A DNA stretch of 64,000 nt from Pseudanabaena minima (GTDB lineage: Bacteria; Cyanobacteriota; Cyanobacteriia; Pseudanabaenales; Pseudanabaenaceae). Under the pieces are notes generated by a model, which was given only the letters and a program-made list of their open reading frames with translations, searched no databases and had not been told where the DNA came from. Position numbers and translations under genes: made by a program. Of the stretch, positions 25,874-35,278 are shown one piece after another (within the stretch, counting starts at the first letter, position 1; each line of letters opens with the position of its first letter). The stretch spans positions 2,666,001 through 2,730,000 of the forward strand of contig NZ_CP159508.1 in NCBI RefSeq assembly GCF_051131155.1, in the 5' to 3' direction.

Positions 25874-27193
25874 TTACATAAAATCACGCGGATCGGTGAT
25901 ATGTCCTGTCAAAGCAGAGGCAGCTGCCGTATAGGGAGAAGCAAGATAAATCTGTGCTTGCTTATTGCCCATCCGTCCAGGGAAATTGCGGTTTGTGGTC
26001 GAGACACAAACTTCTGCTTCATTAACCCGCCCAAAGGTATCTTGTGGTCCACCCAAGCAACCTGCACAGGAGGGAGAAGCAGGTTCAATACAACCTGCTT
26101 GCAAGAAGATTTCTGAAAGTGTTAAGCCATCAATCTTCAAGCTAAATAAATCGTTGTAAACCTTTTGCGTGGCTGGCACAAGATAGGTAGGAACCTTGAC
26201 TTGTTGACCTTTAATCAATTGGGCTGCGTGATAAAAGTCTTCAGTTTTACCACCAGTACAAGAGCCAATATAGACGCGATCAATCTTCACATCTTGGACT
26301 TCACGCACAAGAGCGCGGTTGTCAGGCGAGTGGGGCTTGGCGACAACAGGTTCGAGCTTAGAGACATCGTAATGCTTGACGTAATAGTACTCAGCATCAG
26401 CATCTGCATAGAGCGAGTCAAAAGGCTTATCAGTGCGCGATCGCACATAGTCAAAAGTTGTTTGGTCTGGGGCGATCGTGGCATTTTTGCCACCAGCTTC
26501 GATCGCCATATTGCAGATGGTCATCCGTTCTTCCATCGTCATTTGGGCGATCGCATCTCCTTCAATTTGCAGCGATCGATAGGTTGCGCCATTTACACCG
26601 ATATCGCCAATAACTTGCAAGATTAAATCTTTAGCCAAGAGATAAGGGGGCATTTCACCGTCAAAGACAAACTTCATCGAAGCAGGAATTTTGAGCAAGA
26701 GTTTGCCCGTACCCATGACAAAAGCGGCATCAGTATTGCCGATCCCTGTCGCAAATTGCCCAAAGGCTCCTGCGTTGCAAGTATGGGAATCAGTGCCAAA
26801 TAACACTTCTCCTGGACGGGTGTGACCTTCTTGGGCTAAAGCAATATGGCAAACACCTTTGTAATCAGGGTTAGCTTTAAAGTCGGAAAGGTCAGTGATG
26901 TCGTAAAAATATTTAATGTCTTGCTCTTTGGCAAATTCTCTCAAAATATCAATATTGCGGTTAGCTCTTGCATCTTTAGTAAAAATGTAATGATCAGGAA
27001 TTAATACTAATTTTTCCTTATCCCAAACCTTCGCATCTGAACCAAACTCGCGCTTAAATACTCCGATAGTGCCAGGTCCACAGACATCATGGGTCATTAG
27101 CAGGTCAGCATTCACCCAAATATTTTCGCCTGGGCTAACGTGACTTTTGCCCGACGCTTTTGCCAAAATCTTTTCGGTGAGTGTCATTCCCAT
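25874..27193 (-). CDS. leuC: 3-isopropylmalate dehydratase large subunit, archaeal-type LeuC
   Basis: 439 residues. Isomerises 2- to 3-isopropylmalate for leucine synthesis with LeuD. The iron-sulfur ligands are seen in IGSCTGG and SCAGCLGGP; other blocks are LLMTHDVCGPG, FGTDSHTCNAGAFGQFATG and STTNRNFPGRMG. The sequence resembles the shorter archaeal/homoaconitase-like class rather than the ~467-residue E. coli type. leuD is not adjacent. Either of two nearby ATGs could start it. Confidence 0.88.
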   Translation of the reverse strand: MGMTLTEKILAKASGKSHVSPGENIWVNADLLMTHDVCGPGTIGVFKREFGSDAKVWDKEKLVLIPDHYIFTKDARANRNIDILREFAKEQDIKYFYDITDLSDFKANPDYKGVCHIALAQEGHTRPGEVLFGTDSHTCNAGAFGQFATGIGNTDAAFVMGTGKLLLKIPASMKFVFDGEMPPYLLAKDLILQVIGDIGVNGATYRSLQIEGDAIAQMTMEERMTICNMAIEAGGKNATIAPDQTTFDYVRSRTDKPFDSLYADADAEYYYVKHYDVSKLEPVVAKPHSPDNRALVREVQDVKIDRVYIGSCTGGKTEDFYHAAQLIKGQQVKVPTYLVPATQKVYNDLFSLKIDGLTLSEIFLQAGCIEPASPSCAGCLGGPQDTFGRVNEAEVCVSTTNRNFPGRMGNKQAQIYLASPYTAAASALTGHITDPRDFM

Positions 27194-27345
27194 AATTGTG
27201 ATGTCCTTGGGTAGATATCCTATGTAGATGTATTAATGCTTACTTTTTTCTGTGCTAATTATAGCAAGGAATTAAGAACTTTAAATTTACCTCACTCCTT
27301 TCTCCTTTGCCAAGAGAAAGGGTGAGTCATTGGTAATTCTCATTA

Positions 27346-27402
27346 TCAAAATCGGTGTTTTGAAAGCCCGCCGTTGGTGGGCTTTCAAAACACCGATTTT
27401 GA
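27346..27402. repeat. Long palindrome overlapping a second one
   Basis: Twenty-four-base arms pair around GCCGTTGGT. The right arm is shared with the next hairpin, so only one can form at a time. The ~370-base gap 27194-27563 contains only such hairpins. Confidence 0.8.
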
Positions 27403-27439
27403 TGTTTCCATCGCCGAAGGCTTTCAAAACATCAAAATC
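27395..27439. repeat. Overlapping alternative hairpin
   Basis: Arms GATTTTGATGTTT/AAACATCAAAATC. The left arm begins inside the preceding palindrome; the segment GCTTTCAAAACA occurs in both. Confidence 0.7.
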
Positions 27440-27494
27440 AGTTTTATATAGCTGGAGATGTATGTAGCGCTTTTCAAGCAAACGAGGTACAAAG

Positions 27495-27537
27495 GTTTAT
27501 TTCCCCGCCTTCGGCGGGGAAATAAACTCGTACTTCA
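27495..27537. repeat. Long palindrome, GCCTTCGGC core
   Basis: Twenty-base arms, from GTTTATTTCC to CCCCGCC, with loop TTC, downstream of the minus-strand fbp gene; terminator-like position without T-run. Confidence 0.8.
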
Positions 27538-27563
27538 CTAGACTGATAAACGCTATAGCAATA

Positions 27564-28592
27564 CTATTTCTGTAAAAAAGACTCTACTACTTTGACATTC
27601 TCAGAACTACCGATAATTAATGGTGTACGGCTGTGTAATTTTTGGGGAATCACGTCAAGAATTTCTTGAGTTCCTGTAGTCGCTCGACCACCTGCTTGCT
27701 CAATTAAAAATGCTAAAGGAGCAGACTCGTAAAGCAAGCGTAATTTACCATCCGCATGTCCAACTGTACCCGGATAGAGAAACACTCCACCTTGAAAAAG
27801 AATGCGATGAATATCTGCAACTAAAGCTCCTGAATAACGTGCTGTATTCCCTTCTTGGCGATGGATATAACGTACATATTCACGCATTGGTTCTTCCCAT
27901 TGCCAGAAGTTTCCTTCATTAACACTATAGATAGAACCTTTAGCGGGAATATGAATGTTCTCTTGAAAGAGGATAAATTCTCCAATACTAGGATCGAGGG
28001 TAAAGGCGTGAACGCCACTCCCCAGAGAATAAACCAGCATTGTGCTTGTGCCATAGAGAATATAGCCTGCCCCAATTTGTTTGCGTCCCGACTGCAATAA
28101 GTCAAGAGCTTCTCCAGATTCATCATTTCCTTCTTGTTGACGAATCGAGAAGATAGAACCGATCGCTAAATTCACATCAATATTGCTAGAACCATCGATG
28201 GGATCATAAAGTAAAGTGTAGCGACCAATGGGACAATTTTCAGGGATATAATAGGGCTGCTCCATTTCTTCTGAAGCAAGCCGACAGACTAATCCGCTCT
28301 GCTCAAAAGCGCGAAGAAAAACACGATTAGCATAGCGATCCATATTTTTGACCGCTTCACCCTGAACATTGACTTCGCCTGTGACCCCAAGCACATTTTC
28401 TACTAAACCTGCACGGCTAAGATGGCGAGCGATCGTTTTGCCTGCTAAACCAATGCGTCCCATAAATGCACTCAGATCATAAGCTTCAGCCGAGAATGTC
28501 CCGAACTGTGAAAGAACATGCTGAGAAAGAGTCATAAAGTCTCGTCCAAGGACGATCTCATCGGCGGGATTGAGTCTGGTAGAATCAGTCAT
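27564..28592 (-). CDS. fbp: Class I fructose-1,6-bisphosphatase
   Basis: 342 residues, typical length. Hydrolyses fructose-1,6-bisphosphate in the Calvin cycle and gluconeogenesis. Metal and substrate motifs are LASEEME, YDPIDGSSNIDVNLAIGS, the sugar-phosphate region RYSGALVADIHRIL and YESAPLAFLIEQAGG. Many cyanobacteria also carry a dual-function FBPase/SBPase of another class, so this may not be the main Calvin enzyme. Confidence 0.95.
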   Translation of the reverse strand: MTDSTRLNPADEIVLGRDFMTLSQHVLSQFGTFSAEAYDLSAFMGRIGLAGKTIARHLSRAGLVENVLGVTGEVNVQGEAVKNMDRYANRVFLRAFEQSGLVCRLASEEMEQPYYIPENCPIGRYTLLYDPIDGSSNIDVNLAIGSIFSIRQQEGNDESGEALDLLQSGRKQIGAGYILYGTSTMLVYSLGSGVHAFTLDPSIGEFILFQENIHIPAKGSIYSVNEGNFWQWEEPMREYVRYIHRQEGNTARYSGALVADIHRILFQGGVFLYPGTVGHADGKLRLLYESAPLAFLIEQAGGRATTGTQEILDVIPQKLHSRTPLIIGSSENVKVVESFLQK

Positions 28593-28666
28593 GGGTGCGA
28601 TTACCTTAATTCTTCTTCTCTATTATCTGTCTAAATCTATAGCATTGTGCCAACGTAAGAATAATT

Positions 28667-29839
28667 ATGAGCATCTGTCCTAGTTGTAAAGCTGTAAACC
28701 CTGATAGTCACCAATTTTGCCAATTCTGCGGTACTAAAATTGCTGTAGAAATTGCTATAGATCCCACTTTAAATATTCTTGGAGATGTTGCTATACAACC
28801 TTCTTCAGTCCCAACACGACCATTGAATTTAGAGTCTGTGCTAGAAAAAATCAAAATTCAGGTAGAAGACTTGGCATCTTCTCAAGTAGCGAGCGACACA
28901 GAGAAATTTGCACAAGAAGAGGAATTACCACTAGAATTCAATTTAGAAGACTTTGCCGATGTTGAGTTAGATGTTGAGTCAGAAATGAAGATGGTTGTAT
29001 CTTCCACAATGCATTTACAGGATTTAACCTATGCTGGCAAAACTGATGTGGGAATGCAACGCGATCGCAATGAGGATGATTTTGTTACAATTTTGCAAAC
29101 TCGTAGCATTAACGGAAAAAGCCAGATCAGAGATCGCAGCCACCGTGGGTTATTTGTGTTGTGTGATGGCATGGGTGGACATGAGGGGGGCGAGGTTGCG
29201 AGTGCGATCGCGGTTAATTCTATTACGGAGCAGTTCCGTCCGTTTTGGATCGATACCTTACCAGGACAAAAGAAAATCAATGAAATTATCTGCAAGGCAA
29301 ATCAGGAGATTTTTGCTAAGAATGAAAGTGAACTGAGGCAATCACTGGGGCGAATGGGAACAACTCTGGTCATTTTAGCAATTCATGATCTAGATGTTGT
29401 CATAGCCCATGTTGGTGATAGTCGTATTTACAAAGTTACAAATTCTCATCAAGAACTAAAATTAGAACCAAAATTAGAGCAAATTACTCGCGATCATGAA
29501 GTTCTCAATCAGTTAATCGATCTTGGCGTGGAAATTGAAGTAGCAAGAGCTAGACCTGATGCTCATCAACTTACTCAAGCGCTGGGACCGAATCCTAGCG
29601 ATCGCATCGAGCCAGCCATTGATTTTTTTGCATTAACTGAACCCACTTTATTTTTGTTATGTTCTGATGGTTTGTGTGATAACGATGTGATCGAGGATAA
29701 TTGGCGATCGCATTTACTACCAATTTTAAATAAAGAAACCGATTTGCAAACAGGCTTGGATAATCTCATTAAGTTAGGGAACAACGTCAATGGTCATGAC
29801 AATCTTACGGCGATTCTAGTTTTGTGTGAGCCTGTGTAG
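28667..29839 (+). CDS. Zinc ribbon-PP2C serine/threonine phosphatase
   Basis: 390 residues. The N-terminus is a zinc ribbon (CPSCKAVN...FCQFCG), then an acidic linker, then a PP2C domain (residues ~125-390) with TDVGMQRDRNEDDF, LCDGMGGHEGGEVAS (metal Asp and Gly), IAHVGDSRIY, TRDHEVLNQL and LCSDGLCDN. It removes phosphate from Ser/Thr residues and may antagonise kinases that also feed FHA proteins. The metal ligands are present. Confidence 0.9.
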   Translation: MSICPSCKAVNPDSHQFCQFCGTKIAVEIAIDPTLNILGDVAIQPSSVPTRPLNLESVLEKIKIQVEDLASSQVASDTEKFAQEEELPLEFNLEDFADVELDVESEMKMVVSSTMHLQDLTYAGKTDVGMQRDRNEDDFVTILQTRSINGKSQIRDRSHRGLFVLCDGMGGHEGGEVASAIAVNSITEQFRPFWIDTLPGQKKINEIICKANQEIFAKNESELRQSLGRMGTTLVILAIHDLDVVIAHVGDSRIYKVTNSHQELKLEPKLEQITRDHEVLNQLIDLGVEIEVARARPDAHQLTQALGPNPSDRIEPAIDFFALTEPTLFLLCSDGLCDNDVIEDNWRSHLLPILNKETDLQTGLDNLIKLGNNVNGHDNLTAILVLCEPV

Positions 29840-29842
29840 CTG

Positions 29843-29876
29843 ATGAAAGGGCAGTGCTTCAGCACTGCCCTTTCAT
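29843..29876. terminator. Palindrome between convergent genes, TGCTTCAGCA core
   Basis: Sixteen-base arms (ATGAAAGGGCAGTGCT) with loop TC sit just behind the PP2C stop and overlap the stop codon of the minus-strand gene. Confidence 0.75.
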
Positions 29877-30997
29877 TTAATGAACTTTAAATGTCTCTCT
29901 ACGCGGGCTTCGATCACAATATTTGGCTGATTGTATTGCTGATATTTCTTGATTAAATTGAGATCTGGCCATTCCCAAACATAAACGGTCTTAGCCAAAT
30001 GCTGAGAAATATAGGGTTGCAAAGCAATAAAAAATGAATCTCTAAAAATTAATGCTCTTGGTGCATCGGTACGACAATCCGTAAAAAAGGTCGCCTTCAT
30101 TTGATCTTCAGGATGTTTCTCTACAATATGTTTGTCACATATAGGTAATGGTTTGCGTAATTCAGGAACCATTTCCTTGAGGAAGTAAGAAATATTCAAC
30201 ATATTGGCAATATCCCCTGAGTTATACTCTGTCAACTTAAAATCCTGCCAAGAGTAATTCATGGGATCAAAATTTGGATAAAACTTTTGAATTGCTTGGA
30301 GAATTTCATACTGGGCGATCGCTGCGCCAAAGTCATTCCAGTGGGTATCAGTTTTATAAAATAGTTGTCCTTGTTGCTTAGCTTGGAGCAACGCAGGTCT
30401 CAAATCTAGGACTGGCACTTCTGAATCCTTCATATAATCTATCAGTTGATCAAGGCGGGTTTGCGTCCCAACTTGACGAATATATTTAGGCATATATTCT
30501 GGATAAATAGAATATTTGTCAGGAATAACTATAAAAAGATAGAGAATACCCTGTTGTTTTAACCATGCATGTTTTTCTTCTAGTCCAACTTTCCAACTCC
30601 TAAGTTCCTCTAGTGTCAATGGATCATTTCGCCGATAATCCTCAAGACTATTACCCTCCGCAGGATTAACATAAAATAACCAATTCTCTAACCCAATTAG
30701 CACTTTAGGATTAGAGGAGCTTTTCAAGAGGATGCTATAGAGTGAATAAAACTGAGTGAGTTGATCGCGTAAACCGAAATGGTCATTAAAGAATAATTCA
30801 AACTGTGATGGAAATTTAGTTAATGCTTTTTGACTCCATTCTAATTTAGGAAAATCGGCAAGCTTACGTTTTTCTGTAAGCGATTCTTTACGGTTATGGG
30901 TTAAAACTAAAGGCAAAAACAGACCAATGATAAAAGTTACAATCAATAGATTGTCAAATGTCCGAGACACTTTGTTTTTGTGATGTTCTGTCTGCAT
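29873..30997 (-). CDS. AlgX/AlgJ-like SGNH O-acetyltransferase
   Basis: 374 residues. A single N-terminal membrane segment (residues ~16-33) anchors an extracytoplasmic SGNH-type domain. FFNDHFGLRDQL and WLFYVNPAEG are typical of AlgJ/AlgX; the Asp-His pair lies in FYKTDTHWNDFG and the nucleophile Ser in IFRDSFF. It should take acetyl groups from the adjacent MBOAT protein and place them on an exopolysaccharide or wall glycan. Confidence 0.88.
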   Translation of the reverse strand: MQTEHHKNKVSRTFDNLLIVTFIIGLFLPLVLTHNRKESLTEKRKLADFPKLEWSQKALTKFPSQFELFFNDHFGLRDQLTQFYSLYSILLKSSSNPKVLIGLENWLFYVNPAEGNSLEDYRRNDPLTLEELRSWKVGLEEKHAWLKQQGILYLFIVIPDKYSIYPEYMPKYIRQVGTQTRLDQLIDYMKDSEVPVLDLRPALLQAKQQGQLFYKTDTHWNDFGAAIAQYEILQAIQKFYPNFDPMNYSWQDFKLTEYNSGDIANMLNISYFLKEMVPELRKPLPICDKHIVEKHPEDQMKATFFTDCRTDAPRALIFRDSFFIALQPYISQHLAKTVYVWEWPDLNLIKKYQQYNQPNIVIEARVERHLKFIK

Positions 30998-31037
30998 AGA
31001 GCAATCTGTCTAGAGATTTGTAGAATAGCTTTTGTTG

Positions 31038-31074
31038 ATTAGTGATGGCGCGGCAAAGCCGCGCCATCACTAAT
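31038..31074. repeat. Palindrome, GCAAAGC core
   Basis: Seventeen-base arms (ATTAGTGATGGCGCGGC) with loop AAA in the 88-base gap between the MBOAT gene and the AlgX-like gene, which may separate their transcripts. Confidence 0.8.
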
Positions 31075-31085
31075 TTGGTTTTTTA

Positions 31086-32549
31086 TTAAAAGCGATAATA
31101 GATAAACGGATTATAAGTTCCTGCGGCTAAACTAGCGCTGGACAGTAGAAATAAACTCAATAAAAGAGAATAATACCCACCATACAGCACAGGCTGAAGT
31201 TGACTAAATTGAGGAGAAATAATTTTGGTTTGTAATTGTTTTACAAACCAATTAGCTATTGGCGTTGCTAATATACAGCCGATGATTAAGTTGAATAGAG
31301 TTTTGAGATCAAAATAGAGCAGTGTAAAGTATTCGACCCCATCAGCATTGGTAACACCAATCATACTTCCTAAATATTGGATTGCATGGCTCACAGATTC
31401 TGAACGAAAGAATACCCATCCAATCATTACCAGTAATAACGTGTATAGATGTCTAAGTGGCTGCCATAAGCGATCGAGATATTTATGCCATCCCATTCTC
31501 TCAATTACCAAATAAGCTCCGTGCAAGGCTCCCCAAATGACAAAGTTCCAACTCGCACCATGCCATAGCCCACATAGTAGAAACACTATCCACAAATTGA
31601 AATATGTCCTCAGTGCAGAGCCACGATTGCCGCCCAAAGGAATATATAGATAATCACGAAACCAAGTTGATAGAGAAATATGCCATCTGCGCCAAAAATC
31701 CCGAATAGATTGAGCTATGTAGGGATAATTAAAATTCTCTAGAAATTCAAATCCAAAAAGTCGCCCTAATCCGATCGCCATGTCGGAATATCCAGAGAAA
31801 TCAAAATAAACCTGCAATGTATAGCAGATAATCCCTAACCAAGCCATACCTGTTGTAACTTCACTGACTGGGACAGCAAAGATTTTGTCAGCGACTTCTC
31901 CTAATGGATTGGCAAGCATCGTCTTTTTCGCTAACCCAAAAATAAATCGCTGAATTCCTGCCGAAAATTGTGGTCTAGTGACAGTTCGCGACACAATTTG
32001 CTTAGCAACATCATGGTAACGAACAATCGGTCCCGCAATAAGTTGGGGAAATAGACTCACGTATAGTCCACAATTAATCGGATTTAACTGCACATCGGTT
32101 TCTTGACGATAAACATCAATCACGTAGGACATCGCTTGAAAAGTAAAAAAGGAGATCCCTATCGGTAATGGAACTTGAGAATAGGCGATCGCAGGAATTG
32201 AAAGATTGTGAAGAACTAAGTTGAGATTGTTAATAAAAAAATTCGCATATTTAAAGCAGAATAGTATTCCTAGATTAATAACGATTGAAATTAATACTAT
32301 TTCTTTCTCTTTGATGAATACAATCAGTTTTTGACGCTGAAAATGTAATAGTAGCCCTGATATATAATTCAGCAATATAGAAGCAATCATGAGGAACACA
32401 TAAACAGGTTCTCCCCATGCATAAAAGATCAAGCTCATAATCAACAAAAAAATATTCCGTAGATACAGTAACTTTGAGCTAATCAGGAAATATCCTGCTA
32501 AGGTGAGCGGTAAAAATAGAAATAGAAACAGAGCTGATGCAAAAATCAT
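31086..32549 (-). CDS. MBOAT-family O-acyltransferase (AlgI-like)
   Basis: 487 residues with about eleven membrane segments. The catalytic His lies in CGLWHGASWNFVIWGALHG; other AlgI-like blocks are PLPIGISFFTFQAMSY and FRDYLYIPLGGNR. It moves acetyl groups across the membrane to an outer acceptor transferase, here probably the AlgX/AlgJ-like neighbour. The ATG overlaps the minE stop codon (ATGA), so it is translationally coupled to the division-site operon. Confidence 0.92.
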   Translation of the reverse strand: MIFASALFLFLFLPLTLAGYFLISSKLLYLRNIFLLIMSLIFYAWGEPVYVFLMIASILLNYISGLLLHFQRQKLIVFIKEKEIVLISIVINLGILFCFKYANFFINNLNLVLHNLSIPAIAYSQVPLPIGISFFTFQAMSYVIDVYRQETDVQLNPINCGLYVSLFPQLIAGPIVRYHDVAKQIVSRTVTRPQFSAGIQRFIFGLAKKTMLANPLGEVADKIFAVPVSEVTTGMAWLGIICYTLQVYFDFSGYSDMAIGLGRLFGFEFLENFNYPYIAQSIRDFWRRWHISLSTWFRDYLYIPLGGNRGSALRTYFNLWIVFLLCGLWHGASWNFVIWGALHGAYLVIERMGWHKYLDRLWQPLRHLYTLLLVMIGWVFFRSESVSHAIQYLGSMIGVTNADGVEYFTLLYFDLKTLFNLIIGCILATPIANWFVKQLQTKIISPQFSQLQPVLYGGYYSLLLSLFLLSSASLAAGTYNPFIYYRF

Positions 32550-33331
32550 ATTTCGCGATCATCACACTCTTGCTCTTGGTTGTAAAGTTTGGTAGATTCT
32601 TCAACTACTACTTCTTGAGATTCTAGAGAATCAGGCAAACCTAAAGACAACTCCAACTGATCACTTGACTGCTCACTAAGTTCTTCTAATTCTTCATGCT
32701 GATCATTGACAGAGCTCACTAATTCAACGTCAGAATTAGCTGCCTCAGAATTTTCCGCAATATCCACAATGACAGTTTCATTTTGGGGTATATCAGCTTC
32801 TACTACAGTGCGATCGCTGATTTCCCCATTTTGAGATTTATTTGCAGCAGTTCTGATTTTACTAGTAACTTCGATCGTCCGTTCTGCAATTACCGCAAGA
32901 CTCTCAGGAGAAATATCCTCTATGGGCGATTTTGTGGGTTCTTTTGCAGCGATCGCATCAAGGGCATCTTCAGCAGATTGATCCATTTCTAAAGCTAAGG
33001 ATTCCGAATTATCTGATGTAACTACTTCTTCAGTGGGTTCATCAAAAAGACTTACCAGATCTGGTAGCTCTTCACGTACCATCCTGATTGGTAAATTGGC
33101 AATCAAAGCCGTCATCCGCTTATCAGACTCTAGGCGGATGTCTAATGTATTTTCATCAAGCTCCACATATTTAGAAACTACGCGCATAATCTCATGGCGC
33201 ATATTTTCAAATACCTGTGGCTCGATCGCCGCACGATCATGGGCAAGGATGAATTTCAAACGCTGCTTGACTTTAGCCCCGCTAGGGACGTTACTTCTTT
33301 GAAATAGGCGATCGAGCAGTGTTGAAATCAT
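32546..33331 (-). CDS. minE: MinE cell-division topological factor with long acidic tail
   Basis: 261 residues versus ~90-100 usual. Residues 1-92 are a full MinE: membrane-binding start MISTLLDRLFQ, anti-MinCD segment AKVKQRLKFILAHDRA, and dimerisation part IMRVVSKYVEL...LDIRLESDK. The remaining ~170 residues are disordered and rich in Glu, Asp and Ser, with no domain I recognise. The frame is continuous. It follows minD by eight bases and overlaps the MBOAT start. The tail could tether a partner or tune MinD release; that is inference. Confidence 0.9.
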   Translation of the reverse strand: MISTLLDRLFQRSNVPSGAKVKQRLKFILAHDRAAIEPQVFENMRHEIMRVVSKYVELDENTLDIRLESDKRMTALIANLPIRMVREELPDLVSLFDEPTEEVVTSDNSESLALEMDQSAEDALDAIAAKEPTKSPIEDISPESLAVIAERTIEVTSKIRTAANKSQNGEISDRTVVEADIPQNETVIVDIAENSEAANSDVELVSSVNDQHEELEELSEQSSDQLELSLGLPDSLESQEVVVEESTKLYNQEQECDDREI

Positions 33332-33339
33332 CTCAAACC

Positions 33340-34143
33340 TCAGGAGTTCCCACTAATCCAGCTTGACAGACGTGCCAAAAATCCTTTAGGAGGAGCTTCG
33401 AGTTGTAAAAACTCAATATTTTTTCCCTCAAGACGTTTTGCCACATTTTCATAGGCTGTGCCAGCCAGCGATGGTTTATCTGACAACACCAATGGTTCCC
33501 CTTTATTAGTAGAAACGATCACCTGTTCGTCATCAGGAATTACGCCAATTAATTTAACTGACAAAATATCTAGTACATCTTCGACACTCATCATGTCGTT
33601 GTTTTTTACCATTGCTGGGCGAATACGGTTCAAAATTAATTTAATATCCGTAATTCGATTTGCTTCTAGTAAACCAACCACGCGATCGGCATCCCGTACT
33701 GCCGAAATTTCGGGAGTCGTTACCACGATCGCTTCTTTTGCCCCAGCGATCGCATTTTGAAATCCTGATTCAATACCCGCAGGACAATCAATTAAAACAT
33801 AATCAAAATATCGACCCAAAACTTCAACTAGCGCCTTCATATGGGCAGCCGTAATTGCAGTTTTATTGCGCGTTTGGGGAGCTGCTAATAAAGACAGATT
33901 GGGCTGACGCTTATCTTTAACTAGGGCTTGGTCGAGTTTACATTCTCGCGCAATCACTTCTAAAGCTGTGTATACAATGCGATTTTCTAATCCCAATAAA
34001 AGATCGAGATTGCGTAAGCCAAAGTCAGCATCCACCAAAACCACTTTGCGTCCTAGTTTGGCGAGCGCCATGCCGAGATTTGCAGAAGATGTGGTCTTGC
34101 CGACACCACCTTTACCAGAGGTAACAACGATAATGCGACTCAT
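33340..34143 (-). CDS. minD: Septum-site determining ATPase MinD
   Basis: 267 residues. ParA/MinD ATPase that carries MinC to the membrane. Deviant Walker A GKGGVGKTTSSAN, VLVDADFGLRNLDLLLG, IDCPAGIESGFQ and a C-terminal amphipathic membrane helix FLARLSSWI are all visible. Middle gene of minC-minD-minE with 2- and 8-base gaps. Confidence 0.97.
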   Translation of the reverse strand: MSRIIVVTSGKGGVGKTTSSANLGMALAKLGRKVVLVDADFGLRNLDLLLGLENRIVYTALEVIARECKLDQALVKDKRQPNLSLLAAPQTRNKTAITAAHMKALVEVLGRYFDYVLIDCPAGIESGFQNAIAGAKEAIVVTTPEISAVRDADRVVGLLEANRITDIKLILNRIRPAMVKNNDMMSVEDVLDILSVKLIGVIPDDEQVIVSTNKGEPLVLSDKPSLAGTAYENVAKRLEGKNIEFLQLEAPPKGFLARLSSWISGNS

Positions 34144-34145
34144 GT

Positions 34146-35234
34146 TTACGAATTACTGATTAGCGAGGGATAGTTTAGCGAAGAGTGGTTAAATGCTGAA
34201 AAATCAACAACTTGGACAATTTTAATCGCAGGTGTACCTTGCGTACTTACAAATGCGACTTCGGGGCAGAAAGAAGTACTTGGACTCTCAACACGGGCGA
34301 TAAAACTTGCAATCCTAACTTGGGTTGCATCTAGGTGTAAAGCCATGACTACTGCTTGGGCATTGCCTTTAGCACCTGCATGAGCCATGCCTTTGAGCTT
34401 ACCGCACACAATAATATCGCCTTCAGAAATTAGTTCTGCACCAGCATTGACATCACCGAAGACAATAATACTGCCAGAGTGCCGAATTTCTGTACCAGAT
34501 CTTACGGTCATCTTAATGTATAGCGGATCATCTGTCGGTGCGTTAGGAATTGGATTAAATCCTAGCAGTTCGCGAAAGATAGTCCCTTGCTCTACGCAGA
34601 AGCCCATGCTAGCAGCATTAACCGCAGTTTGGCGGCGATTAGTGACTATACAATGTAGCAAAAGTTGATAGTTTTGCAATGCCTCAGATAATTCTTGGAG
34701 TTGGCGGGTATCCAATAGGCGATCGCCTGATTGTAAATACACTTGCGTACGTGGTTTCCAGTCATGACCACTCGCCGCCATGCGTTGCTCTAGCTGAGAA
34801 AGTATTTCTTCCCAAGTCAAGGTTAGCAATGAAGTCTCAGAATTATTGAACTGATTGTTATCCAGCCCAATTGCTGGAATTTCGCCATTATCATTTGATT
34901 TATTAAATGGCAACTTGATCTTTTTGTCAGTTGGTAACAACAGATTCAGTTTGCCATCAAGGGTCTTAAAACGAACTTGCGAGATTTCAGGATCAGGTTC
35001 TGGAGCAGTCTGAGTTTTTTTTGTAGGCGGTGTCGGAATTGGTTTAAGTTCACCACCCTCAACATCTGCGATCGTCAGAGGAGCAGGCACATTCCCAACA
35101 TACTCCTCATTCTGGTCATCCACGATGATGACTTCAGGCATCTCCGCAGATGACAAATCCCCTGCAACCGACTGTACTTTCGTAGGAGGCAGAGGATTAG
35201 ATTTCACGGCAATATTACGCTGGTTGGCATTCAT
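34146..35234 (-). CDS. minC: Septum-site determining protein MinC
   Basis: About 362 residues, longer than enteric MinC because of a ~100-residue disordered Pro-rich N-terminus typical of cyanobacteria. The N domain (VRFKTLDGKLNLLLP) and the C-terminal right-handed beta helix (GSIIVFGDVNAGAELISEGD, VCGKLKGMAHAGAKGN) are clear. It blocks FtsZ assembly away from midcell. ATG 35234 is preferred to TTG 35264. Confidence 0.93.
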   Translation of the reverse strand: MNANQRNIAVKSNPLPPTKVQSVAGDLSSAEMPEVIIVDDQNEEYVGNVPAPLTIADVEGGELKPIPTPPTKKTQTAPEPDPEISQVRFKTLDGKLNLLLPTDKKIKLPFNKSNDNGEIPAIGLDNNQFNNSETSLLTLTWEEILSQLEQRMAASGHDWKPRTQVYLQSGDRLLDTRQLQELSEALQNYQLLLHCIVTNRRQTAVNAASMGFCVEQGTIFRELLGFNPIPNAPTDDPLYIKMTVRSGTEIRHSGSIIVFGDVNAGAELISEGDIIVCGKLKGMAHAGAKGNAQAVVMALHLDATQVRIASFIARVESPSTSFCPEVAFVSTQGTPAIKIVQVVDFSAFNHSSLNYPSLISNS

Positions 35235-35278
35235 GAAGCTTGTTTTAAATTTAGCGCTACGCAAGTTACCTACATCCA

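Noticed and set aside
27287..27481. A 64-codon minus-strand frame
   Set aside because: It is the translation of overlapping palindromes.
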